DNA of 64,000 bases, taken from assembly GCA_903905735.1 (NCBI GenBank), contig CAIVHU010000033.1, positions 1 through 64,000 on the forward strand, read 5' to 3'. Both the position numbers and the translations under genes were made by a program. How positions within the stretch are numbered: position 1 is the stretch's first letter; the number at the start of each line of letters is the position of its first letter. Origin of the DNA: an uncultured beta proteobacterium. Its GTDB lineage: Bacteria; Pseudomonadota; Gammaproteobacteria; Burkholderiales; Burkholderiaceae_C. Of this stretch, positions 35,743 through 45,381 are shown piece after piece. Under the pieces are notes generated by a model. That model was given only the letters and a program-made list of their open reading frames with translations. It was not told where the DNA came from and searched no databases.

Positions 35743-36279
35743 ATGGCAACTGCAAAACCCGCGCCAGCAAAAAAAGCTGCTCCAGCAACCAAAGCCGCTC
35801 CCAAGAAAGTGGCTGTGAAAAAAGCTGCCGCACCCGCCAAAGCAGCGGCTCCTGCCAAAGCCGCAGCCCCTGCAAAGGCCGTGAAGTCTGCACCTGCCAA
35901 AGCTGCTGCCAAGGCTGCACCGGCCAAAAAAGCTGCTGCCCCCGCCAAGAAAGCCGCCGCCAAAGTTGCAGCACCAGCACCCAAGGCCACTGCCAAGAAA
36001 ACAGCTGCAAAAAAAGCCCCCGCTACCAAGCGTACCGTGAACGCTGCGTTCATGAAGGCCCTGACGCCCAGCACCGCACTGGCTGCCATCGTGGGCGGCA
36101 AGCCATTGCCGCGCACCGAAGTGGTCAAGCAGATGTGGGTTTACATCAAAAAGCACAAACTGCAAGACGCTGTAAACAAACGCATGGTCAACGCCGATGC
36201 CAAGCTCAAGGAAGTGTTTGGCAAAGCCCAGGTCACCATGTTCGAGATGGCCGGCCTGATCGGCAAGCACCTGAAGTAA
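35743..36279 (+). CDS. SWIB/MDM2-domain protein with histone H1-like N-terminus
   Basis: A 178-residue basic protein. Residues 1-96 are almost entirely Ala, Lys and Pro in AAPAKA-like repeats, as in bacterial and eukaryotic H1-type tails, and should bind DNA non-specifically. Residues 98-178 are a SWIB/MDM2 domain (FMKALTPSTALAAIVG, then TEVVKQMWVYIKKHKLQD and FGKAQVTMFEMAGLIGKHL). The start at 35743 has AAAGGA upstream. It is likely a nucleoid-associated protein. SWIB domains are known in eukaryotic chromatin remodelling and in Chlamydia; the bacterial role is poorly understood. The low-complexity DNA repeats could vary in copy number between strains. Confidence 0.9.
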   Translation: MATAKPAPAKKAAPATKAAPKKVAVKKAAAPAKAAAPAKAAAPAKAVKSAPAKAAAKAAPAKKAAAPAKKAAAKVAAPAPKATAKKTAAKKAPATKRTVNAAFMKALTPSTALAAIVGGKPLPRTEVVKQMWVYIKKHKLQDAVNKRMVNADAKLKEVFGKAQVTMFEMAGLIGKHLK

Positions 36280-36306
36280 GCCAGAGCGCTTTTGCCGCGC
36301 GCACTC

Positions 36307-36333
36307 AAAAAGCCGGCGTTCAGTCGGCTTTTT
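36307..36333 (+). terminator. Intrinsic terminator after the SWIB gene
   Basis: AAAAAGCCG (36307-36315) pairs with CGGCTTTTT (36325-36333). It lies 28 bases after the stop codon and separates this gene from the peptide transporter operon. Confidence 0.85.
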
Positions 36334-36377
36334 CTTTGTGGCATCATTCTGTATTAATTAAAAATTAATCGTCGTCG

Positions 36378-37382
36378 ATGCTACGTTTCCTTTTAACCCG
36401 CTTCAGCCTGATCATTCCGACCTTCATCGGCATGACGCTGGTGGCGTTCTTTCTGATCCGGATGGTGCCCGGTGACCCCATTGAGACCCTGGCTGGTGAG
36501 CGTGGCATTGATGCCGCCCGCCACGCCGAGCTGCTTCACACCTACGGGCTTGACCGCCCGGTGATGGTGCAGTACGGCATCTACATCGGCCGTGTGCTGA
36601 AAGGTGATCTGGGTACCTCCATCATCACGCACGCCCCTGTGATGGACGAGTTTTTGTCGCTGTTTCCGGCCACGGTGGAACTGGCTTTGAGCGCCATGCT
36701 GTTCGCGCTGATCATCGGCATCCCGGCGGGCATTCTGGCGGCGGTCAAGCGCAACACGGTTCTGGATCACGGGGTGATGGGGGTGTCGCTCACCGGTTAT
36801 TCGATGCCAATTTTCTGGTGGGGGCTGCTGCTGATCCTGCTGTTCTCGGTGAAACTGGACCTGACGCCGGTGTCCGGGCGCATCTCGGTACAGTATTTCA
36901 TTGAGCCGGTCACCGGCTTTTTGCTGATCGACACCTGGTTGGCCGGCGACAAGGATGCCTTTTGGTCAGCCGTCACCCACCTGATCCTGCCGATGATCGT
37001 GCTCGGTACCAACCCGCTGGCAGTCATTGCGCGCATGACACGCTCGGCGATGCTGGAGGTGCTTGGCGAGGACTACATCCGTACCGCACGCGCCAAGGGC
37101 CTGTCCAACTTCAGGGTGGTCGCCGTGCACGCGTTGCGCAACGCGCTGATTCCGGTGATCACGGTGATTGGCCTGCAGGTGGGCGTGTTGTTCACCGGGG
37201 CCATTCTGACGGAGACCATTTTTTCGTGGCCGGGCGTGGGTAAATGGATGATTGAAGCCATTGGCCGACGTGACTACCCGGTGTTGCAAGGTGGCATGCT
37301 GCTGCTGGGCGGCATGGTCATGATGGTCAACCTGCTGGTGGATGTGACCTACGGCATCATCAACCCGCGTATCCGGCATTGA
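36378..37382 (+). CDS. dppB: Peptide ABC transporter permease, DppB-like
   Basis: A 334-residue inner-membrane permease of the OppB/DppB type with six predicted helices. The N-terminal LTRFSLIIPTFIGMTLVAFF helix is typical, and the EAA-type loop is in YIRTARAKGLSNFRVVAVHA. With DppC it forms the channel for di- or oligopeptides. It is the first of five genes (B, C, D, F, then the binding protein) spaced closely on the plus strand. Substrate class is inferred from family. Confidence 0.93.
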   Translation: MLRFLLTRFSLIIPTFIGMTLVAFFLIRMVPGDPIETLAGERGIDAARHAELLHTYGLDRPVMVQYGIYIGRVLKGDLGTSIITHAPVMDEFLSLFPATVELALSAMLFALIIGIPAGILAAVKRNTVLDHGVMGVSLTGYSMPIFWWGLLLILLFSVKLDLTPVSGRISVQYFIEPVTGFLLIDTWLAGDKDAFWSAVTHLILPMIVLGTNPLAVIARMTRSAMLEVLGEDYIRTARAKGLSNFRVVAVHALRNALIPVITVIGLQVGVLFTGAILTETIFSWPGVGKWMIEAIGRRDYPVLQGGMLLLGGMVMMVNLLVDVTYGIINPRIRH

Positions 37383-37395
37383 GCCCGCACTGACC

Positions 37396-38289
37396 ATGAC
37401 GACATTGACCGAGCCCGCTCTGCACACGCCCCAGCATCCCATTCGGGAATTCTGGGACTATTTTTCAACCAACAAGGGGGCGGTTGCCGGGCTGGCGGTC
37501 GTGATCGGGGTGCTGCTGATGGCCGCCCTGGCACCCTGGATTGCCCCCTACTCACCCGACATCACCGATTCGAGCGTGTTTCTGGTACCACCCGCGTGGC
37601 AGGAAGGCGGCTCGGCGGCGCATCTGCTGGGCACCGATGCGATTGGCCGTGACATCCTGTCACGTCTGATTTTTGGTGCACGCCTGTCGCTGGCGATTGG
37701 CCTGGCGGTGGTGGCGCTGTCGGTCATCATTGGCACCGTGCTGGGCCTGACGGCGGGTTATTTCCGGGGCATTTTCGAGATTGCGGTGATGCGCCTGATG
37801 GACATCATCCTGACCCTGCCCAGCCTGCTGCTGGCGATTGTGATTGTGGCGATTCTGGGCCCCGGCCTGATGAATGCCATGCTGGCCGTGGCCATTGTGG
37901 TGCTGCCGCATTACGTGCGCATCACCCGCGCGGCGGTCATCTCGGAAATGTCACGCGACTACGTGACAGCCGCCCGCATGAACGGTGCGGGCAACCTGCG
38001 GCTGATGTTTTCCGAGGTGCTGCCCAACTGCACCGCGCCACTGATCGTGCAGGCCTCGCTGGGTATTTCCTCGGCGATTCTGGATGCCGCCGCGCTGGGC
38101 TTTCTGGGCCTGGGTGCCCAGCCGCCTTCGCCCGAGTGGGGCACCATGCTGGCCGACGCGCGCGAATTTGTACTGCGCGCCTGGTGGGTAGTGACCTTCC
38201 CGGGCCTGGCGATTTTGATCACGGTGCTGGCTTTTAACCTGCTGGGTGATGGCTTGCGCGACGCGTTTGACCCCAAACTCAAACGCTGA
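37396..38289 (+). CDS. dppC: Peptide ABC transporter permease, DppC-like
   Basis: A 297-residue permease with an N-terminal OppC-type domain and about six helices. The segment [20 protein letters not shown] is the DppC/OppC hallmark and [19 protein letters not shown] is the EAA loop. It begins 13 bases after dppB and ends 13 bases before dppD, so translation is probably coupled across the operon. Confidence 0.94.
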   Translation: MTTLTEPALHTPQHPIREFWDYFSTNKGAVAGLAVVIGVLLMAALAPWIAPYSPDITDSSVFLVPPAWQEGGSAAHLLGTDAIGRDILSRLIFGARLSLAIGLAVVALSVIIGTVLGLTAGYFRGIFEIAVMRLMDIILTLPSLLLAIVIVAILGPGLMNAMLAVAIVVLPHYVRITRAAVISEMSRDYVTAARMNGAGNLRLMFSEVLPNCTAPLIVQASLGISSAILDAAALGFLGLGAQPPSPEWGTMLADAREFVLRAWWVVTFPGLAILITVLAFNLLGDGLRDAFDPKLKR

Positions 38290-38302
38290 AAAGAGTATTT
38301 CG

Positions 38303-39292
38303 ATGGCACTCCTGGAAATTGAGAATCTGTCGGTGCGGTTTCCGTCCAAAACCGCTGTCATGCACGCGGTGGATGGCGTGAGCCTGTCGCTGGAAGCGGG
38401 TGACGTGCTGGGCATTGTGGGCGAATCCGGCTCTGGCAAAAGCGTCACCATGATGGCGCTGATGGGTCTGGTGGCCTATCCTGGCCAGATCACCGCTGAC
38501 CGGCTGGTGTTTGATGGCCACGATCTGCTCAAAATGTCTGACCGCCAGCGCCGCAGTGTGACCGGCAAAGACATGGCGATGATTTTTCAGGACCCCACCA
38601 CCAGCCTGAACCCGTGTTTTACCGTGGGTTTCCAGATGGCCGAGACGCTGAAACTGCACATGGGCATGGACAAGGCGGCAGCGCGCAAACGCTCCATTGA
38701 GCTGCTGGAGCAGGTTGGCATCCCGGCACCCGAGAGCCGCCTGGGCATTTACCCGCACCAGCTCTCAGGTGGCATGAGCCAGCGCGTGATGATCGCCATG
38801 GCGATTGCCTGCAACCCCAAATTGTTGATAGCAGACGAGCCAACCACCGCGCTGGACGTGACCATTCAGGCGCAAATCCTGGACCTGCTGCGCACGCTGC
38901 AGAAAGACCGCAACATGGCGCTGGTGCTGATCACCCACAACATGGGCGTGGTGTCCGAGATGGCGCAGCGCGTAGCGGTGATGTATGCCGGCCAGATCAT
39001 GGAGGAGCGCAGCGCGCAAGACATGTTTGCTGCCCCGCAACACCCGTACACCGATGCGCTGCTGGCTGCCATGCCCGAGCGCAGTGCCGGTGACACGCGC
39101 CTGGCCACCATCCCCGGCATGGTGCCCGGGCTGTTTGACCGGCCCGACGGCTGTCTGTTTGCACCGCGCTGCAGTTATGCCAACCAGCGCTGCCGCGATG
39201 AGCGCCCCAATCTGCGTGACTGGCAAAGCGGCATGGTGCGCTGCCATACACCGCTGGCCACAGCGCCTGCCAGGCAGGAGGTCGCCGCATGA
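38303..39292 (+). CDS. dppD: Peptide ABC transporter ATPase, DppD-like
   Basis: A 329-residue ATPase with Walker A GESGSGKS, signature [16 protein letters not shown], Walker [13 protein letters not shown] and the C-terminal oligopeptide/dipeptide domain whose cysteines (CLFAPRCSY, then CRDERP, and a CH near the end) can bind an iron-sulfur cluster in this family. The ATG at 38303 is chosen, with AAGAG upstream. It overlaps dppF by 4 bases (ATGA). Confidence 0.94.
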   Translation: MALLEIENLSVRFPSKTAVMHAVDGVSLSLEAGDVLGIVGESGSGKSVTMMALMGLVAYPGQITADRLVFDGHDLLKMSDRQRRSVTGKDMAMIFQDPTTSLNPCFTVGFQMAETLKLHMGMDKAAARKRSIELLEQVGIPAPESRLGIYPHQLSGGMSQRVMIAMAIACNPKLLIADEPTTALDVTIQAQILDLLRTLQKDRNMALVLITHNMGVVSEMAQRVAVMYAGQIMEERSAQDMFAAPQHPYTDALLAAMPERSAGDTRLATIPGMVPGLFDRPDGCLFAPRCSYANQRCRDERPNLRDWQSGMVRCHTPLATAPARQEVAA

Positions 39293-40323
39293 GCCAAACA
39301 ACTTCCACGTTATCCAGACCCGCAGCGTCCAACGAACCTGTGGTGGTGGCGCGCGACCTGAAGCAGGTTTACAAGATCAGCCACGGCGCGTTTCACGCTG
39401 CCGATCATTTGCAGGCAGTCAGCGGCGTGTCGTTCACCGTGCAGGCGGCCAAAACACTGGCGGTGGTGGGCGAATCCGGCTGCGGCAAATCGACGCTGGC
39501 GCGCATGGTGTCGCTGATCGAAACACCCACCGCCGGGCAGCTCAAGCTGGGTAGCGTCGAGGTCACTACAGCCACCACCCAGCAACGTCACGCCCTGCGG
39601 CGCACCGTGCAACTGGTGTTCCAGAACCCCTACGGCTCGCTGAACCCGCGCAAAAAGATCGGTGCCATCCTCGAAGCGCCGCTGGAGATCAACACCGAAC
39701 TCGATGCCACCCAGCGCGCGGAAGCAGCGCGCGCCATGCTGGCGCTGGTCGGCCTGCGCCCGGAGCATTACGACCGCTACCCGCACATGTTCTCGGGTGG
39801 CCAGCGCCAGCGCATCGCCATTGCGCGGGCACTGATGCTCAAGCCCGCGCTGATCGTGGCCGACGAGCCGGTGTCTGCGCTCGATGTCTCCATTCAGGCG
39901 CAGGTACTCAACCTGCTGGCTGACTTGCAGCGAGAGCTTGGCCTGGCCTATCTGTTCATCTCGCACGATCTGGGTGTGGTGCGGCATATTGCCGACGATC
40001 TGCTGGTGATGTACCTTGGGCACGCGATGGAACAAGGCGACAAAACCACCATCTTTACCCAACCGCTGCACCCCTACACCCAGGCGCTGCTGGCCTCGAC
40101 GCCCGGAATTACCGGGACAGGTGCTGTCAAACAGCGTATCGTGTTGAAAGGCGAGCTGCCTTCCCCTCTGAACCCGCCCAGCGGCTGCGTGTTTTCGACC
40201 CGTTGCCCGCACGTGGTGCAGCAGTGCCAGAAGGAGCGACCCGTTTTACGTGAGCTGGTGGGTAGGCAGGTAGCCTGCCATCTGGCTGAACAATTGTCCC
40301 AACCCGCTGCAGCGCAGCACTAA
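39289..40323 (+). CDS. dppF: Peptide ABC transporter ATPase, DppF-like
   Basis: A 344-residue ATPase, partner of DppD. Walker [10 protein letters not shown], signature [15 protein letters not shown], Walker [14 protein letters not shown]-terminal cysteines ([15 protein letters not shown]) match the oligopeptide-transport domain. It starts within the last codons of dppD and ends 20 bases before the binding-protein gene. The order with the binding protein last differs from the Escherichia coli dppABCDF order. Confidence 0.94.
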   Translation: MSQTTSTLSRPAASNEPVVVARDLKQVYKISHGAFHAADHLQAVSGVSFTVQAAKTLAVVGESGCGKSTLARMVSLIETPTAGQLKLGSVEVTTATTQQRHALRRTVQLVFQNPYGSLNPRKKIGAILEAPLEINTELDATQRAEAARAMLALVGLRPEHYDRYPHMFSGGQRQRIAIARALMLKPALIVADEPVSALDVSIQAQVLNLLADLQRELGLAYLFISHDLGVVRHIADDLLVMYLGHAMEQGDKTTIFTQPLHPYTQALLASTPGITGTGAVKQRIVLKGELPSPLNPPSGCVFSTRCPHVVQQCQKERPVLRELVGRQVACHLAEQLSQPAAAQH

Positions 40324-40342
40324 CCTGTCAGGAGTCCACAAG

Positions 40343-41956
40343 ATGATGATGTCGAAATTTCCGTTAAAACGCACGGCTCTGTGCGTGTTGGCGCTGCCCG
40401 CTTTGTTGGCGTTGTCGCCGGTGTCGGCCAAAACATTGGTGTATTGCTCAGAAGGCAGCCCGGAGAATTTTTCACCCAGCCTCAACACAACAGGCACATC
40501 CTTTGACGCGACAGAACAAATTTACGACAACCTCGTTGGTTTCGAGCATGGGGGCACCAAGGTTGTACCTGGGCTGGCCGAGAGCTGGGACATTTCCAAA
40601 GATGGTCTGACCTACACCTTGCACCTGCGCCACGGTGTGAAATGGCAGTCCAATAAAAACTTCAAGCCATCACGTGATTTCAATGCCGATGACGTGCTGT
40701 TCATGTTTGACCGTCAGTGGGTCGAAAACGACCCGTACTTCAAGGTCACCAGTTCCAACCACTCGTACTTCAACGACATGGGCATGCCCAAGCTGCTCAA
40801 ATCGGTGGACAAGGTCGATGACTACACCGTCAAAATCGTCCTGAATGCGCCAGAAGCGCCGTTCCTGTCGAACCTGGCCATGCAATTTGCTGGCGTTCAG
40901 TCGAAGGAATACGCGATTGCGATGCTCAAGGCCGGTACCCCGGAAAAAATTGACCAGGAACCTGTCGGCACCGGCCCGTTCGAACTGGTGCAGTACCAGA
41001 AGGATGCCATCATCCGCTACAAGGCCAATCCCGATTACTGGGCTGGCAAGGCCAAGATTGACAACCTGATCTTCGCCATCACGCCCGATGCGTCGGTGCG
41101 CTGGGCCAAGCTGCAAAAAGGTGAATGCCAGGTCATGCCCTACCCCAACCCGGCCGATTTGCCGGCCATGCGCAAAGACCCCGATGTCAAAGTGCTGGAG
41201 CAACCCGGCCTGAACATTGGCTACCTGGCCTACAACACCACCAAAAAACCGTTTGACGATGTGCGGGTGCGCAAGGCCATCAACATGGCCATGGACAAAA
41301 AAGCCATTGTGGACGCGGTGTATCTGGGCACGGGTATCCCGGCCATCAATCCGATTCCACCGACCCAATGGTCTTACAACAAGTCCATCAAGGACGATCC
41401 GTTTGATCCGGCAGCCGCCAAGAAGCTGCTCGCGGAGGCGGGCTATCCGAATGGTTTCACCACCGACCTGTGGGCCATGCCCGTGCAGCGGCCCTACAAC
41501 CCCAATGCCAAGCGCATTGCCGAGTTGATGCAGGCTGACCTGGCCAAGGTCGGTGTCAAGGCCGAGATCAAGAGCTTTGAATGGGGCGAGTACCGCAAGC
41601 GCATGCAAAACGGCGAACACCAGATGGGCATGCTCGGCTGGACAGGTGACAACGGCGATCCGGACAACTTCCTGAATACCCTGCTGGGCTGCGCTTCGGC
41701 CAAGTCCAACGGCTCCAATGTGGCCAAGTTCTGCTACAAGCCGTTTGATGACTTGGTGCTGAAAGCCAAGACCGTGACCAATGTAGCCGAGCGCACCAAG
41801 CTCTACGAACAAGCCCAGGTCATCTTCAAGCAACAGGCACCCTGGTTCACCATTGCGCACGCTGTGCAGATTGCGCCCGTGCGCAAGGAAGTCATCGACT
41901 TCAAGCTCAGCCCCTTTGCCCGCCACACGTTCTACGGTGTCGATATGGCCAAGTAA
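40343..41956 (+). CDS. dppA: Peptide-binding periplasmic protein, DppA-like
   Basis: A 537-residue solute-binding protein of family 5. A Sec signal peptide spans the first 29 or so residues (hydrophobic core [16 protein letters not shown]). The mature N-terminus [20 protein letters not shown] and [20 protein letters not shown] are hallmarks of the DppA/OppA group. AGGAG lies 8 bases before the first of three ATG codons. It delivers di- or oligopeptides, possibly also heme precursors as known for DppA, to the DppBCDF-like complex. Confidence 0.93.
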   Translation: MMMSKFPLKRTALCVLALPALLALSPVSAKTLVYCSEGSPENFSPSLNTTGTSFDATEQIYDNLVGFEHGGTKVVPGLAESWDISKDGLTYTLHLRHGVKWQSNKNFKPSRDFNADDVLFMFDRQWVENDPYFKVTSSNHSYFNDMGMPKLLKSVDKVDDYTVKIVLNAPEAPFLSNLAMQFAGVQSKEYAIAMLKAGTPEKIDQEPVGTGPFELVQYQKDAIIRYKANPDYWAGKAKIDNLIFAITPDASVRWAKLQKGECQVMPYPNPADLPAMRKDPDVKVLEQPGLNIGYLAYNTTKKPFDDVRVRKAINMAMDKKAIVDAVYLGTGIPAINPIPPTQWSYNKSIKDDPFDPAAAKKLLAEAGYPNGFTTDLWAMPVQRPYNPNAKRIAELMQADLAKVGVKAEIKSFEWGEYRKRMQNGEHQMGMLGWTGDNGDPDNFLNTLLGCASAKSNGSNVAKFCYKPFDDLVLKAKTVTNVAERTKLYEQAQVIFKQQAPWFTIAHAVQIAPVRKEVIDFKLSPFARHTFYGVDMAK

Positions 41957-41993
41957 GCCGTCTCAGATCTGCACCCGCTTTGGGTGCAACAGC

Positions 41994-42039
41994 AAAAAGC
42001 CAGCTATCAGCCTAGCCGTTCCAATAAGGAGTTGCTAAG
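41994..42039. repeat. Left inverted repeat of the nucleotidyltransferase cassette
   Basis: About 46 bp, beginning AAAAAGCCAGCTATCAGCCT and ending in GGAGTTGCTAAG. Its reverse complement occurs at 43484-43530 with a single block of difference: CTATCAG here reads CTGATAG there, the exact reverse complement of the 7-mer. It starts 37 bases after the dppA stop. Confidence 0.9.
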
Positions 42040-42059
42040 AGTAGCTTGATTTGACTAAG

Positions 42060-42091
42060 ATGGGCTCCAGCCATTGGTTGGAGCCCATTTT
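42060..42091. terminator. Bidirectional-looking intrinsic terminator
   Basis: ATGGGCTCCA (42060-42069) and TGGAGCCCAT (42079-42088) form a perfect 10-bp stem, followed on the plus strand by TTT. It lies between dppA and the convergent nucleotidyltransferase gene, inside the inverted-repeat cassette. Confidence 0.8.
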
Positions 42092-42217
42092 TACTGGAGG
42101 AAAAATCTTCTTCAGAGGGTAAACCTCTGGATTGGCCTTGGCGGGTCCCACCTACGGCAAGGGTGGTTTGTCCCAAAGGCTGAAAGCTCGTTAATGCTCA
42201 GCTGTGCCGCGCTACGA

Positions 42218-43267
42218 TTACGAGTTAGGTGGCTCGTACTCGGCTGCTTGCGCCCAATCGTTAAACAGGTCGCGGAGCTCTTCAGGGAGGTCAAGTACGA
42301 AGTCAATGTCTAGTGGGTACGCATCGGTCAGGAAGTAGCGGCAGGCATCGAGCAGCACTTGGCCCTGCCTGGCGTCTTTCGGCTTCTTTTGAGCATTTCG
42401 TTCAGGCTTTTTGGCCAACCAAAGCTTATGAACGGCCATCCATCGGGGGTCCGGAACATAGAGCGGACAAGCTCTATGTCGCTGGGTTGCAACCACCCCA
42501 AATACTGGTTTTCCGCGCAACAGCCACTCTTGCTCCACCAACGAAACCATCGGCTCGAAGGCCTCATTCTTGGGCAGAGGCGCTCGACTTGGCGCCGCCA
42601 ACAGTTCTACCTCGTAACCTGCGCTGTTAACCGCTTGATAGGGCTTTTTGGGGCTTAAGCGGTATGTGGAGTCAATGGACTGCAGCACCCCCATCAGAGA
42701 CTTGCGGCCTTTGACAGCTGAGTCTGGAACCAACATCGCAAGTGATACGGACGAGCCTCGGCACCAGGCTAAATCAAAGTCTTGGGTAGGCTCATTCCCC
42801 ACTGGAAATTTCACGCCGCAGAGCGTCTCATAGGCTGCAAAAGCATTGGTTCCAACAACAAGAAGGTCGTTCCTCAGCAGCCCCTCAATATCCAACGCGC
42901 GCAGCAGCTCACCCTGCTTGTCCAGCATCACCGGCAATCGAAGAGCTCGATACTGAAGGGCTCGCTGCTCTATGAGGGCATTGGCGTCGGCAGCCCGGTT
43001 TTTGGCCAGCTCCTTTTCAGCGACGAAGGAGTCGTAAAGAGCCTCTGTCTCTGCCGAGCGCACGCCCTTGGTAGTCGCGCTGTCGTAGCCGCCCCTTTTT
43101 ACTGCGAGATACTCAACATCGCCTTTGGGCTGCCAGAACATTGAGGTGGGCAGAGACGCCAACGTTCGTCGTGCCTCATGCCATTGGTCGTAAGCCGCTT
43201 CGAGGTTGGCGATGACTTGACCTGAATCGGGCCGAAAAGGGATAAAATCAGACTTGATGTATGCCAT
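42218..43267 (-). CDS. Nucleotidyltransferase, GSU2403-like family
   Basis: A 349-residue protein resembling the nucleotidyltransferase family named after Geobacter GSU2403. The segment LLVVGTNAFAAYE (about 135-147) followed by TQDFDLAWC (about 160-168) gives the G-S/T-x-A and DxD-type motifs of the polymerase-beta-like fold; the C-terminal half is helical and basic (VHKLWLAKKPERNAQKKPKD). Substrate and biological role are unknown. A TATAAT box (43282-43277) lies only 10 bases before the ATG at 43267 and no ribosome binding site is visible, so the mRNA may be leaderless; a GTG at 43294 is also in frame. The gene lies inside an inverted-repeat pair between otherwise conserved metabolic genes, suggesting acquisition. 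Confidence 0.75.
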   Translation of the reverse strand: MAYIKSDFIPFRPDSGQVIANLEAAYDQWHEARRTLASLPTSMFWQPKGDVEYLAVKRGGYDSATTKGVRSAETEALYDSFVAEKELAKNRAADANALIEQRALQYRALRLPVMLDKQGELLRALDIEGLLRNDLLVVGTNAFAAYETLCGVKFPVGNEPTQDFDLAWCRGSSVSLAMLVPDSAVKGRKSLMGVLQSIDSTYRLSPKKPYQAVNSAGYEVELLAAPSRAPLPKNEAFEPMVSLVEQEWLLRGKPVFGVVATQRHRACPLYVPDPRWMAVHKLWLAKKPERNAQKKPKDARQGQVLLDACRYFLTDAYPLDIDFVLDLPEELRDLFNDWAQAAEYEPPNS

Positions 43268-43276
43268 AAGTAATTG

Positions 43277-43308
43277 ATTATAGGCATATTCCACCGACTA
43301 CGCGCAAA
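43277..43308 (-). promoter_or_regulatory. Candidate promoter of the nucleotidyltransferase gene
   Basis: A perfect TATAAT -10 box occupies 43282-43277, with a weak TTGCGC -35 about 19 bases upstream. Transcription would start close to the ATG at 43267, predicting a leaderless message. Confidence 0.5.
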
Positions 43309-43483
43309 TTTGTCCATAGTCGGTGGAAACCGAATGATTGCAAGCGCGTCCCGCGCCAACGTCACCTAGCTAACGCCCGAAAATACTGCAGTTTTAATGC
43401 TTTTACCCTGAAGCAGATTTTTCCCCAGAAAACGATGCGCGCCAATCAAAGACTGGGGCGCACCCTTGTCGAATTCGGCCACC

Positions 43484-43530
43484 CTTAGCAACTCCTTATT
43501 GGAACGGCTAGGCTATCAGCTGGCTTTTTT
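43484..43530. repeat. Right inverted repeat of the nucleotidyltransferase cassette
   Basis: Begins CTTAGCAACTCCTTATTGGA and ends GCTGGCTTTTTT. It is the reverse complement of 41994-42039 apart from the inverted 7-mer; weaker similarity continues for about 14 bases on the inner side. No target-site duplication is evident at the outer ends. Confidence 0.9.
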
Positions 43531-43560
43531 ATGACGAATCACTGGTTTGACGTTGTTATG

Positions 43561-43615
43561 CAAATCCCTCTCAAGCCCTTATTTATAAAGAGCTTGCAGC
43601 TATGTTTATGAGAGT
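43561..43615. repeat. Interspersed repeat, copy E
   Basis: Forward copy (CTCTCAAGCCCTTATTTATA, then CTTGCAGCTATG and TATGAGAG). It ends 3 bases before the stop codon of the TPP-enzyme gene. Confidence 0.8.
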
Positions 43616-43617
43616 AA

Positions 43618-45381
43618 TCAGCGTCGCTCCAGCGTGCGCACCAGCGCCGCTTCGGTGATGGCGTTCAGACTGCCTCGGGTGGTGATGGCTTGCGGCTCCA
43701 GCATCAGCTCAATCAGCGTCCCCCGTTCTCGGGCCAGCGCAGCCAGCAGTTCGGACTCAAACTGATCGGTGCGCTTGATGCGCACGCCGGCGTAACCGTA
43801 AGCCTGCGCCAAGGCGCAAAAGTTGGGGTTGACCAGCGGCGTGCCGGACACCCGCTGTGGGTAGTCGCGCTCCTGGTGCATGCGGATGGTGCCAAACATG
43901 CCGTTGTTGAGCAGCAGGATGATGGTTTTGGCAGCGTATTGCACGGCCGTGGCCAGTTCCTGCCCGTTCATCAAAAAGTCACCATCGCCGGTGATGGTGA
44001 ACACCGTGCGCTGCGTGGTGATGGCCGCCGAAATACCGGCAGGCACGCCGTAGCCCATGGCCCCATTGGTGGGGGCCAGCTGGGTCTTGAAGCCTTTGGC
44101 CAGTCCGTGGTAGCGGTAAAAGCGGTGCAGCCAGCTGGCAAAGTTGCCCGCGCCGTTGGTCAGCACCGCATCCTGCGGCAAGTGCTGCTGCAGCGTGGCG
44201 ATGATCTGGGGCATATTGACCACACCCTGCTCCGTATCGCCCGGCAAATCTGGCACCAGGCTGGGTTGCAGATTGGTCAGGTAATCCGCATGGCAGGTGG
44301 CTGACCAGCGCGCCCACGGGAACGATGCCGGGGCTGGCAGGTCTTTCAAGGCGGCCGCGGTGGACGGCATGCCGGCCTGGATGGCCAAGTCTGCCTGAAA
44401 CACCCGGTTGAGCTCTTCGGCGCTGGCGTGGACATGCACCAGGGCTTGTTTGGGCCGAGGCGACTCGATCAGTGTGTAGCCGCTGGTGGTGATCTCGCCC
44501 AGACGGGCACCGATGGCCAGGATCAGGTCGCTGTCCCTGATACGCTGGGCCAGTTTGGGGCTGATGCCGATGCCCACGTCCCCCGCATACAAAGGATGGT
44601 GGTTGTCAAAGGTGTCCTGGAACCGGAACGCGTTGCTGATGGGCAGGCACCAGTTCTCCGCGAAACGCTGCAAATCCTGCGCCGCCTGTGGCGACCAGCC
44701 ACTGCCGCCGGCAATGACCATCGGCTGCTTTGCTATCAATAGCATGTCCCGCAATATGGATAGGGGCTTGAGCCCGATTTCACTCTCAACTTCTGTGACA
44801 CGAGGCAAGGCTTGAAGTGGCGCGCTGCCAAACGCGTCAGTCGTGAGGGTCTGCCCCAGCATGTCTTCGGGCAGCACCAGCACCACCGGCCCGGGGCGAC
44901 CCGCCATAGCAGTGGCAAAAGCGCGCGCCACGTATTCAGGGATACGCCGGGCATCGTCAATACGTTCCACCAGTTTGGCCATGCCACGGGTGCTGGGGCC
45001 AAAAAAGCTCAGGAAATTGACCTCCTGGAAGGCCTCGCGGTCACGCGTGTCACTGGCGACATCGCCGACAAACAGCACCATGGGCGTGCTGTCCTGAAAC
45101 GCGGTGTGCACGCCGATGGACGCGTTGGTGGCACCGGGCCCGCGGGTCACAAAGCACACGCCGGGGCGGCGCGTGAGTTTGCCATGGGCCTCAGCCATGA
45201 ACGCCGCGCCGCCTTCCTGGCGGTTGATGACGAACTGGATCTGATCCTGATGCTGGTAAAAGCCGTCCAGCACCGCCAGAAAGCTCTCACCCGGCACGCC
45301 AAAGGCGTGCGTCACGCCTTGTTCGATCAGGCACTGCACCAGCAGGTGGCCCGCCAGTTGGGGGGAAGTCGTTGATTTCAT
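43618..45381 (-). CDS. Thiamine-pyrophosphate enzyme, acetolactate synthase-like
   Basis: A 587-residue protein with the three domains of TPP-dependent decarboxylases/synthases: N-terminal PYR domain (LIEQGVTHAFGVPGESF with the cofactor-activating Glu region), central domain, and C-terminal PP domain with the TPP motif TGDGDFLMNGQELATAV (Gly-Asp-Gly at the start, Asn at the expected end in LLLNNGMFG). Substrate unknown; it is not next to ilvN or ilvC, so a role in branched-chain synthesis is doubtful. Its ATG at 45381 overlaps the MFS stop (ATGA). A repeat copy (44733-44773) is translated within it as part of PLSILRDMLLIAK. Confidence 0.82.
   Translation of the reverse strand: MKSTTSPQLAGHLLVQCLIEQGVTHAFGVPGESFLAVLDGFYQHQDQIQFVINRQEGGAAFMAEAHGKLTRRPGVCFVTRGPGATNASIGVHTAFQDSTPMVLFVGDVASDTRDREAFQEVNFLSFFGPSTRGMAKLVERIDDARRIPEYVARAFATAMAGRPGPVVLVLPEDMLGQTLTTDAFGSAPLQALPRVTEVESEIGLKPLSILRDMLLIAKQPMVIAGGSGWSPQAAQDLQRFAENWCLPISNAFRFQDTFDNHHPLYAGDVGIGISPKLAQRIRDSDLILAIGARLGEITTSGYTLIESPRPKQALVHVHASAEELNRVFQADLAIQAGMPSTAAALKDLPAPASFPWARWSATCHADYLTNLQPSLVPDLPGDTEQGVVNMPQIIATLQQHLPQDAVLTNGAGNFASWLHRFYRYHGLAKGFKTQLAPTNGAMGYGVPAGISAAITTQRTVFTITGDGDFLMNGQELATAVQYAAKTIILLLNNGMFGTIRMHQERDYPQRVSGTPLVNPNFCALAQAYGYAGVRIKRTDQFESELLAALARERGTLIELMLEPQAITTRGSLNAITEAALVRTLERR
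44733..44773. repeat. Interspersed repeat, copy K, inside a reading frame
   Basis: Degenerate reverse copy (GCTATCAATAGCATGTCCCG, then ATATGGATAGGGGCTTGAGCC) within the TPP-enzyme gene, between the PYR and central domains. Confidence 0.55.

Larger units (their letters stand above)
43295..43617. other. Intergenic region holding the right inverted repeat and copy E
   Basis: No gene is seen in these 323 bases. They contain the nucleotidyltransferase promoter, about 180 bases of unassigned sequence, the right inverted repeat (43484-43530) and an interspersed repeat (43561-43615) that runs up to the stop of the TPP-enzyme gene. Confidence 0.6.

Noticed and set aside
34979-36010. A 343-residue minus-strand frame covering rraA and the SWIB gene
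   Set aside because: The upstream half is the antisense of the Ala/Lys/Pro repeats; only the part from 35500 is a conserved RraA protein.
41971-41988. GCACCC/GGGTGC hairpin after dppA as a terminator
   Set aside because: No T-run follows; the stem at 42060-42088 is a better terminator.
43330-43480. Integron attC-like motif near GCGTTAGC in the cassette's right side
   Set aside because: The core consensus does not fit on either strand and no integrase or further cassettes are present.
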